A stretch of 64,000 nt of DNA from assembly GCA_016714465.1 (NCBI GenBank), contig JADKDT010000002.1, positions 124,001 through 188,000 on the forward strand, read 5' to 3'. The stretch comes from Candidatus Brachythrix odensensis (GTDB lineage: Bacteria > Chloroflexota > Anaerolineae > J036 > Brachytrichaceae). The notes beneath the pieces were generated by a model. The model was not told where the DNA came from. It worked only from the letters and a program-made list of their open reading frames with translations, and searched no databases. The position numbers were made by a program, and so were the translations under genes. Positions 1 to 6,143 of the stretch are shown here, piece after piece (positions within the stretch are counted from its first letter, which is position 1; each line of letters starts with the position of its first letter).

Positions 1-693
1 GTGAGCGAGGGACCGTATGCGTCCTTGAATCTGAGCCGGAGCACCGGCGACGGCGCGGAGCCCGTGCGCGAAAACCGCCGGCGCATGTTCGAGGCGCTCG
101 GAACCACGCCCGAGCGCTCGCTCACTTCGTGGCTGGTGCATGGAAACAACGTGCGAGTCCTGGACGAAAGCATGCTTGCCCACAAGCCCGACAGTGATGA
201 TGCGCACGCGGATGCCATGATCACCCGCTCGCGCGGGCTGGCCCTCACCCTGCGCTTTGCCGATTGCGTGCCGGTGGTCTTCTTTGATCCCGCGCGCGCT
301 GCAATCGGCATCGCCCACGCCGGTTGGGTGGGCATTGAGAACGGTGTGCTGGAGGCAACGGTGCAGGCAATGGCGGCCGCGTTTGGCAGCCGCCCGTCGG
401 ACATCCGGGCCGGAATCGGACCGTCCATCGGACCCGAGCGTTTTGAGGTGGGCGTAGACGTCGCTGAGCGCATCCAGCATGCCGCGCCCGAGCCGGTGAT
501 CGTCCACCGAGAGGGCGCGCCTCGCCCGTTTGTCGATCTGTGGCGCGCCGCCGCTGCGCAGTTGCGCCAGGCCGGCCTGGTGTCGATTGAGACTGCTGGC
601 ATATGCACTGCAGCCGGCACCCACGATTGGTTTTCGCATCGGGCGGAGAAAGGTAAAACCGGCCGCTTTGGGGTGGCGATTCTGCTGGTGTAG
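1..693 (+). CDS. pgeF: Laccase-domain (YfiH/PgeF, DUF152) protein, 5' partial
   Basis: Member of the multicopper-oxidase-like YfiH/PgeF/LACC1 family, cytosolic enzymes shown in other organisms to act on purine nucleosides or to edit peptidoglycan precursors. The metal-binding set is visible: His47 in LVHGNN, Cys89 in FADCVP and His106 in HAGW, followed by the GIGPSIGP block. The first residues (SEGPYASLNLS) match the family's internal GGVSxGPYxSLNLG motif, so the GTG at position 1 is very probably an internal Val codon. About 20-30 N-terminal residues lie before the window. The gene is followed by a 21-bp perfect hairpin. Family assignment is firm; the substrate is not known from sequence. 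Confidence 0.88.
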   Translation: MSEGPYASLNLSRSTGDGAEPVRENRRRMFEALGTTPERSLTSWLVHGNNVRVLDESMLAHKPDSDDAHADAMITRSRGLALTLRFADCVPVVFFDPARAAIGIAHAGWVGIENGVLEATVQAMAAAFGSRPSDIRAGIGPSIGPERFEVGVDVAERIQHAAPEPVIVHREGAPRPFVDLWRAAAAQLRQAGLVSIETAGICTAAGTHDWFSHRAEKGKTGRFGVAILLV

Positions 694-705
694 GAGCACG
701 CGATA

Positions 706-750
706 GCGGAGTCGATGGTCCCCGGCTTCGCCGGGGACCATCGACTCCGC
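706..750. repeat. Intergenic hairpin, 21-bp perfect arms, loop TTC
   Basis: Perfect inverted repeat 706-726 / 730-750 around a 3-nt loop, with the core CCCCGGC-TTC-GCCGGGG. No T-run follows on either side. It lies between two genes of the same direction and may act as a terminator or mRNA 3'-end stabiliser. Confidence 0.85.
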
Positions 751-810
751 ATGTAGGGCCCCTGACGAGCAATCGTATCGGGAGCGTCAGGTTGATCCCG
801 TGAAGCGCCG

Positions 811-816
811 TAGCAT
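811..816 (+). promoter_or_regulatory. -10 box (TAGCAT), leaderless start of DUF1361 gene
   Basis: The hexamer ends 6 nt before the ATG at 823. No Shine-Dalgarno is present, so the transcript would start at or next to the start codon. Confidence 0.5.
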
Positions 817-822
817 AGGCCC

Positions 823-1572
823 ATGCCAGATCGCCGTCTCACGCTCGCCACACTCGTCCCACTCGCGGCCGCGTCTGTCCTCGCCAATGGCTTTGTGCTG
901 GGTCGCTTCATTCTGAGCGGCGAGCGAGCCTATGGCTTCCTGATTTGGAACCTGTTTCTGGCCTGGGTGCCGATCGGTTGCGCGTTGGTGGCGCAGAGTT
1001 TGGCCGCTTCTCTGCTTAGTCCGCGCCGCCCGATGCGAGTCCGGCTGCAACTCGTAACGCTGGCGGCGTTTTCTTTGGGCTGGCTGTTGTTTTTTCCAAA
1101 TGCGCCGTACTTGATGACCGATCTCGTCCACCTGCGGCCCGTCCAGGAAAACAACCTGGTCTGGCTCGATACCGCCATGTTCGCGACCTTTGCCTTGTTG
1201 GGAGTTGCGCTGGGGTGTCTGTCGCTGCTGGCGATGCAGGAAGTGGTCTCAGCCGCATGCCGTCGGATGTTTGAACGCATTCGGGGCGCCCGGCCAGCGG
1301 CCCGTCTTCTCGCGGCCGCCTCTGGCTGGGTCTTCGCCATTGCCACCCTTGGCGCGGGTAGCTATGGAATGTACCTCGGGCGGGTGATGCGCTGGAACAG
1401 CTGGGACGCGTTTTTGAACATCGAGGCCGTGGCGCTTACGGTGTTGGGCAGCCTGATCGACCGGCCGAGCGCGCCGGGAATGTTCAAGATCACGGCCGTA
1501 TTTGGCCTGTTCCTGCTGTGCGCGTATGCGACGCTGTATGCCTTTACGCGGGTGCGGCGCAGCGCTGCGTGA
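823..1572 (+). CDS. DUF1361 integral membrane protein
   Basis: 249 residues with several hydrophobic helices and the DUF1361 hallmark GWLLFFPNAPYLMTDLVHL-type segment around residues 86-104 (FPNAPY followed by TDLVHL). Proteins of this family are uncharacterised multi-pass membrane proteins. Start chosen at the ATG placed 6 nt behind a -10-like TAGCAT with no SD. No partner gene suggests a specific role: the next gene runs in the opposite direction. Confidence 0.82.
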   Translation: MPDRRLTLATLVPLAAASVLANGFVLGRFILSGERAYGFLIWNLFLAWVPIGCALVAQSLAASLLSPRRPMRVRLQLVTLAAFSLGWLLFFPNAPYLMTDLVHLRPVQENNLVWLDTAMFATFALLGVALGCLSLLAMQEVVSAACRRMFERIRGARPAARLLAAASGWVFAIATLGAGSYGMYLGRVMRWNSWDAFLNIEAVALTVLGSLIDRPSAPGMFKITAVFGLFLLCAYATLYAFTRVRRSAA

Positions 1573-1600
1573 TGACGTATGCCGGACGACGTTTTTTGGC

Positions 1601-2431
1601 TCAATCTCGGGCCAGCGTCGCCATGGCTCGGAAGGCGCGATAGGCGGCCAGCATGTCCGGCAAGGTGACTTCGACCCGCGTGCCCGCTGCGCGCGCCGCG
1701 CCGGGGAACAGCATGGCCCGATCAGCGTGCCGACTGTAGACGAACTCAACCGCCAGCGCTGTCGGCTGCGTCACCACAAATGGCTTTGGCGCGCCTCCCG
1801 CGGCGAGCCCGGCCACGGCGGCCTGGGCGGCCGCCCGGATGCGCCGGCGCGATTCGACCAGCGGAAGACATTCAGCTGCGCACTGGCTGGTCGCGGTCTT
1901 GACGATGGCCGTTTGCATCGCATCGCCGCCAAAGGCCACACCCTCGGCGCACGCCGACTGATCTCCCGTGATCAGGATCGGCGGCACCCCAAAGTGCCCG
2001 GCCACGCCCAGATTCAGTCCGATCTCGCCGGTGCGACGCCCATTGATGTAGACGTTGGCGATCCTGGCATTGCTCCAGGTATGGTCGAGGATGGCTTCGG
2101 CCGTGCCGGCCATGGCGTGGTAGCCCACCAGCATCAGCCCGTCGACCTTTTGATCGATGCCCTGGACCATTGACATGGGCGAGGGCGACCCGTGGTTGAG
2201 GCGAGCCCGCGGATCAAGCTGCTCAATCAGCGCGTTCGTGCCGTTCCAATGACCGTCGCTGACAACAAGCGCCGTGGCGCCGCCCTCGTAGGCGCCCTCA
2301 ATGGCGGCATTCAGGTCGCCAGTGTAGAGCGCGCGGCTGCGGGTCATGTATTCGGGATGATCGGGGGTGACCTGATCCCACTGGGTGATGCCGGACACGC
2401 CTTCCATGTCGCCGGAAATGAGGATCTTCAT
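1601..2431 (-). CDS. M55 family D-aminopeptidase (DppA-like)
   Basis: 276 residues. Zinc-dependent M55 peptidases release D-amino acids from short D-peptides, usually for peptidoglycan recycling. The signature DMEGVSG at residues 8-14 supplies Asp8 and Glu10; His61 (SDGHWNGTN) and His105 (GYHAM) fit the remaining metal/catalytic histidines; GEIGLN follows. The start is set at the ATG at 2431 because homologues begin MKI-xISxDMEG and a TATAGT box lies 6 nt upstream. An upstream in-frame start adding 13 residues is less likely. It stands alone, next to a sortase gene and facing the DUF1361 gene, and may contribute to cell-wall turnover together with the other wall hydrolases in the window (inference). 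Confidence 0.88.
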   Translation of the reverse strand: MKILISGDMEGVSGITQWDQVTPDHPEYMTRSRALYTGDLNAAIEGAYEGGATALVVSDGHWNGTNALIEQLDPRARLNHGSPSPMSMVQGIDQKVDGLMLVGYHAMAGTAEAILDHTWSNARIANVYINGRRTGEIGLNLGVAGHFGVPPILITGDQSACAEGVAFGGDAMQTAIVKTATSQCAAECLPLVESRRRIRAAAQAAVAGLAAGGAPKPFVVTQPTALAVEFVYSRHADRAMLFPGAARAAGTRVEVTLPDMLAAYRAFRAMATLARD

Positions 2432-2437
2432 ATTGCG

Positions 2438-2443
2438 ACTATA
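2438..2443 (-). promoter_or_regulatory. -10 box (TATAGT), leaderless start of M55 peptidase
   Basis: The minus-strand hexamer ends 6 nt before the ATG at 2431, with no SD in between. Confidence 0.5.
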
Positions 2444-2505
2444 TCCCAGCATGATCGCCAGGAACGCCAAGCAAAGCGTGTTGCCGACGGAGGTTGCCGC
2501 CCCGG

Positions 2506-3216
2506 TCAGGCCGGTTTGGCGATAACAATCAGCCGATGGGTATTGTTGTCACGCGGCCAACATGACACGATGGTCAGACGGACATCGTCGGTGGGCTTGA
2601 TAAACGAGGCATTCTTGATCCGGACCGAATTAGGCTGGCCGGCTTCGAGCAGAAACAGGACATCAGTAACCTTGTAATTAAACAGTTGATCGCCTTCATA
2701 CATTGCGATCGTGTCGCCTTTTTTCACGTCGACGAGATCAAGAAACACCTTGCCCAGGATATTGTTGTGCCCATTCAGGACCGTATTCCCCGGTCTGCCA
2801 AGCGGGGCGGAATCATCGCTCCATCCGGCCGCCTTGAAAGCCGGAATGTCGTAGGTCCAAAAACCGGTGACCGGCTCGCGCACGAGGCCAACCGACTTCA
2901 CCGGAGCATCGAGGCGGATTGATGGGATAACGATGCGTGTTGGCGGCTTGATCGACTCGGGCGTGGGAGTCGGCGGGATGGGTGTCGCGGTTGGCCGCGG
3001 CGTGGGCGGGAGTGTGGCCGTCACCGTTGGCGCCGGGGTGACGGTCGGCGGGATGGCTGTGGCGGTGGGCGGAAGGGGTGTGGCGGTCGCGGCCAAAGTC
3101 GGCGACGGGTAGATCGTCACCGCGGCGCTGACGCCCGCAGAGACCGCAGGCACCCCACCACAGGCGGAAAGTGCCAGGCCGAAAACCATAAGCGCGCCGA
3201 TCGTCGATCTTTTCAC
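2506..3216 (-). CDS. Class E/F-type sortase, lipid-anchored
   Basis: 236 residues. An N-terminal lipoprotein signal with lipobox LSAC (Cys19) is followed by a Pro/Thr-rich linker (about 40-90) and a sortase domain (about 92-236). The sortase triad is visible: His150 in LNGHNN, Cys219 in TIVSCW and Arg228 in NTHRLIV. Sortases join secreted proteins to the cell wall or to each other through a sorting motif. Anchoring by a lipid rather than by a transmembrane helix is unusual for sortases and may reflect the wall type. No classical LPxTG-plus-helix substrate was recognised in this window. GTG start at 3216, with a TAGAAT box 8 nt upstream. Confidence 0.87.
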   Translation of the reverse strand: MKRSTIGALMVFGLALSACGGVPAVSAGVSAAVTIYPSPTLAATATPLPPTATAIPPTVTPAPTVTATLPPTPRPTATPIPPTPTPESIKPPTRIVIPSIRLDAPVKSVGLVREPVTGFWTYDIPAFKAAGWSDDSAPLGRPGNTVLNGHNNILGKVFLDLVDVKKGDTIAMYEGDQLFNYKVTDVLFLLEAGQPNSVRIKNASFIKPTDDVRLTIVSCWPRDNNTHRLIVIAKPA

Positions 3217-3224
3217 AGGCGCGT

Positions 3225-3230
3225 ATTCTA
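3225..3230 (-). promoter_or_regulatory. -10 box (TAGAAT), leaderless start of sortase
   Basis: The minus-strand TAGAAT is separated from the GTG at 3216 by 8 nt. No SD is present. Confidence 0.5.
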
Positions 3231-3261
3231 GATGGGTATTTACTACGAAATCGATTTCCTG

Positions 3262-3349
3262 GAAGTCATCCTAAAATGATTGGCGAGATCGCAATCCCCG
3301 CGCTTCGCGCGGGGATTGCGATCTCGCCGGACATTTTCAGGACGGCTTC
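3262..3349. repeat. Palindromic repeat family A, copy 1 (22-bp perfect core stem)
   Basis: Core stem 3282-3303 / 3307-3328, starting GGCGAGAT, with loop TTC. Imperfect outer arms begin GAAGTCATCCT and end AGGACGGCTTC. It sits between the divergent sortase and MFS genes, where a terminator would not be needed. Related copies lie near 4585, 10865, 52930 and, more diverged, 46020. Confidence 0.85.
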
Positions 3350-3395
3350 GAGCCGGAACCGCCGCGTTTCGATTTCCGGGAGTGAGCGGGTCGGA

Positions 3396-3401
3396 TAACA
3401 T
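3396..3401 (+). promoter_or_regulatory. Weak -10-like box (TAACAT) before MFS transporter
   Basis: It ends 7 nt before the GTG at 3409. It is the same arrangement as the other leaderless starts but a poorer match. Confidence 0.3.
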
Positions 3402-3408
3402 CAGTCCC

Positions 3409-4575
3409 GTGATCCAGCGCCGCGCGTCTCCGCTTGTATTCATCTTCATCGCCGTGTTCGTGAACTTCATGGGCTACGGGATGGTCGTGCCGCTCATGCC
3501 GCTCTTCGTGCAGCAGCAGTCGGGCGGCGCGGCGCTGGTCGGCGCGTTGGGCGCAACCTACGCGGTGATGGAGCTCTTCGCCAGCCCGGTGATCGGCGCG
3601 CTTTCGGACCGCTTCGGACGGCGGCCAGTGTTGATCGCGTGCGTCACGGGCACGATGCTGGCCTACATCATGCTCGGGCTGGCCCAGTCGCTGGCAGTAA
3701 TTTTTCTGGCAGTCGCGCTGGACGGTATCACCGGCGGGACGCTGGCGACCGCATATGCCTATGTGGCCGATGTCACCACGCCCGAGAACCGCGCGCGCGG
3801 GATGGGAATGGTCGGCGCGGCGTTTGGGCTGGGCGTCATTGCCGGGCCTGCCTTTGGCGGGCTGCTCAGCCAGTTCGGCCTCGCCCTGCCCGCTCTGATC
3901 GCGGCTGGTGTGGCGGGAGCCAACATCCTGTTCGGCCTGCTGGTGCTGCCCGAATCGCTTCCGCGGGATCGGCGCTCCGCGGCGACACCGGCTCTGCAGA
4001 CCTTCAACTGGGTGGGCCAGGTGACGAACCTGCTGCGCATGCTGCCAATCCGAAGCCTGCTGCTAGGTATGTTCCTGCTCAATCTCGCGTTCGCCGGGTT
4101 GCAGAACAATTTTCCGTTGTACAGCCAGGTGCGCTTCGGCTGGACGCCGACTGAGAACGGGGTCTTCTTTGCGTTCGTGGGGATCTGCGCCGTGCTGATC
4201 CAGGGGGTGTTGTATGCCCGGATCCAGCCACGCTTTGGCGAGCAAGCTCTGGCTCGGGCCGGCCTGACGTTCATGGCGATTGGGCTGGCGGGCATGGCGC
4301 TGGCGCCGCAAGCCTGGATGCTCTACCCGGCGGTCGCAGTCGTCGCCCTGGGCACCGGAAGCGCCATTCCATCGCTGACCGGGATGGTTTCGCAGCGATT
4401 GCCTTCCGGGGCGCAAGGGCGCCTGATGGGCGGCACCCAGGCGATTCTCGGACTGGCGATGATCGGAGGACCGCTGATCGGCGGAATCGTCTTTGAGCAG
4501 ATCGCACCCGCCGCGCCGTATGCGCTTGGGGCCGTTTTAGCGCTCGGCGCGCTGGCAGTCGTCCGAAATCGTTGA
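3409..4575 (+). CDS. MFS transporter (TetA/multidrug type)
   Basis: 388 residues with about 12 hydrophobic helices. The MFS loop 2-3 motif is seen as GALSDRFGRRPVL, and the fifth-helix region carries GMVGAAFGLGVIAGPAFGG, both typical of drug:H+ antiporters of the DHA1/TetA group. Substrate cannot be told. The reading frame is open back to 3280 through a palindromic repeat, but that extension is repeat-encoded. The GTG at 3409 directly precedes the first membrane helix, with a GTG at 3382 as an alternative. It is convergent with a second, unrelated MFS gene. The two genes end in mirror-image TGATAACG sequences that form the outer arms of one long palindrome. Confidence 0.85.
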   Translation: MIQRRASPLVFIFIAVFVNFMGYGMVVPLMPLFVQQQSGGAALVGALGATYAVMELFASPVIGALSDRFGRRPVLIACVTGTMLAYIMLGLAQSLAVIFLAVALDGITGGTLATAYAYVADVTTPENRARGMGMVGAAFGLGVIAGPAFGGLLSQFGLALPALIAAGVAGANILFGLLVLPESLPRDRRSAATPALQTFNWVGQVTNLLRMLPIRSLLLGMFLLNLAFAGLQNNFPLYSQVRFGWTPTENGVFFAFVGICAVLIQGVLYARIQPRFGEQALARAGLTFMAIGLAGMALAPQAWMLYPAVAVVALGTGSAIPSLTGMVSQRLPSGAQGRLMGGTQAILGLAMIGGPLIGGIVFEQIAPAAPYALGAVLALGALAVVRNR

Positions 4576-4689
4576 TAACGCTATAAGTCATCCTGAAAAT
4601 CATTGGCGAGATCATCATCTCCGCGCTACGCGCGGGGATGGTGATCTCGCCAGATGTTTTTCCGACCGCTTCTAGCAACGTTATCAACG
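4570..4689. repeat. Palindromic repeat family A, copy 2, with extra arms holding both stop codons
   Basis: Core stem 4605-4626 / 4630-4651 starts GGCGAGAT and has loop TAC. Outer arms are 4585-4604 and 4652-4673. The outermost 11-bp arms CGTTGATAACG (4570-4580) and CGTTATCAACG (4679-4689) contain the TGA codons of the two convergent MFS genes. Confidence 0.8.
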
Positions 4690-5957
4690 CTCCCTCACCC
4701 GCGTCAAAACCAGGGCCATGATCAGGACGAGGGCAATCTCGGCGCCAAAGAACACAAAGTATCTGTTCATTGCCCCGCCCCGCATGCCGTCCAGCGCAAG
4801 TCCCCACATCAACGGCGCCAGGCCGCTGGCGAGATTCGATCCAGCCTGATAGATCGAAAAATACTGCGAGCTGCCACTCCGATCGCCGCCCATGTTCATG
4901 AGCATGCGGGTGCTGGCCAAATCGAGCAGACCCGCGCCAAAGCCGTGCGCGGCCATCAGGATCGGCGCGACAATCAGCGCGCCGGGGATGATGCGACCGG
5001 CCATCGCCAGCCACATCACAAAGTAGAAAACCAGCCAGCCCAGCGCCAGGGCGATGAAGGGTTTGCTTCCGCGCAGGTCGAGGCGCCGGCGACCGTACCA
5101 CAAGGCCAGCATGCTGACGCCCTGGCCAATCGCGGCCAGTTGCAGGATCAGACCGTCCGCCAGCCCAATTTCCTCGCGGACGAATACGATGACAAACGTT
5201 CCGGCCGCGGCCGCAATAAGCTGCACGCCAAAGCCAAAGCCCGCATAGGTCATGAACCCGCGGTCGCGCAGAATCGTTCGCCACGGCACCGCCGGTTTGA
5301 TGGCCTGGCCGGTTGGCCCGGCCACGTAGGGCGAGCGGGGAATGCGGTTGAGGAAATACAGACTGGCCCCGCCGGCGAGAAAACTCAGGCCAAACATGAC
5401 CGAGTAACCCAGGGCGGTGTGCTCTCCCGCGAGTATCGATCCGGACACGCCCAGGGCGGCCACGCTGGACAGGGCAGTGAACGTGCGATCGCGGGTGAGA
5501 AAGCGGGCCCGCGAACCGCGCGGAATCAAGGCCGTCATCCAGGGCAGCCAGCTCCCGGCCGCGTATCCGCGCAGCAGGTTGAAGACGAACATGCTGGCGA
5601 CGATGGCGATGATCGACACCTCGCGCGACACGAGCGGCGCCAGCCACGGCAGGCCGCACATCAGAACCAGCGTCGATACCCGGCCGGTCCATCCCCGCAT
5701 CACAACGGGCCGATAACCTACCCGGGCCGCATAGGGCGCAACGATGAGCTGAAGCATCGCCAAAGGGGGGTGAAGGCGACGATCAAACCCAGCACACTTG
5801 CGGACGCGCCTAACTCGCGCGCAAAAAGCGTCAGCGGGCTACCCAACGCGATCGTATACGAAATCGCATTCAGCGCTTGAAAGCTGTGGATGTTGACGTA
5901 GGTCTGCCGGGATAGCTCCGGGATTTCGCGCAGCGGCAGCGGCGGGTCTTCTGTCAT
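4684..5957 (-). CDS. MFS transporter, split by a -1 frameshift in a C6 run
   Basis: Two frames together encode one MFS protein of about 424 residues. The N-terminal part runs from the ATG at 5957 (MTEDPPLPLREIPELSRQTY) to VAFTP near 5765. The C-terminal part continues in another frame from about 5763 (LAMLQLIVAPY) to the TGA at 4684. Adding one C to the minus-strand run CCCCCC (plus-strand G run 5765-5770) restores a continuous frame, giving ...VAFTPPLAMLQ. About 12 membrane helices; substrate unknown; no close match to the neighbouring MFS. A sequencing or assembly error is as likely as a true mutation. Confidence 0.75.
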
Positions 5958-5974
5958 CTCGACATTCAGACGCC

Positions 5975-5980
5975 ATTCTA
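5975..5980 (-). promoter_or_regulatory. -10 box (TAGAAT) of the second MFS gene
   Basis: Located 17 nt upstream of the ATG at 5957, implying a leader of only about 10 nt. Confidence 0.4.
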
Positions 5981-6036
5981 GCCTCCGCTCGGCCGTCATC
6001 AATCAACGGCGTATCTTTGGAAGCCACAAACCAGAT

Positions 6037-6089
6037 GTTGCCCGAATCGATACGCCCCGGCGAAGTCCGGGCATATCGATTCGGGCAAC
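6037..6089. repeat. Intergenic hairpin between divergent MFS and glyS
   Basis: Arms 6037-6061 and 6065-6089 pair over about 24 positions with few mismatches (outer 15 bp perfect: GTTGCCCGAATCGAT). Being between divergent genes, it cannot be explained as an ordinary terminator. Confidence 0.8.
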
Positions 6090-6124
6090 AAACACTGAAT
6101 TCCCGCGCGGCGGACTTCGTCAAG

Positions 6125-6130
6125 TAGAAT
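6125..6130 (+). promoter_or_regulatory. -10 box (TAGAAT) of glyS
   Basis: Lies 13 nt before the ATG at 6144, so the expected leader is only about 6 nt and has no SD. Confidence 0.5.
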
Positions 6131-6143
6131 AATTTGCCCAATC

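Noticed and set aside
3280..3408. N-terminal extension of the first MFS protein
   Set aside because: Encoded by the family A palindrome (repeat-derived SQSPRFARGL); the hydrophobic protein starts after 3409.
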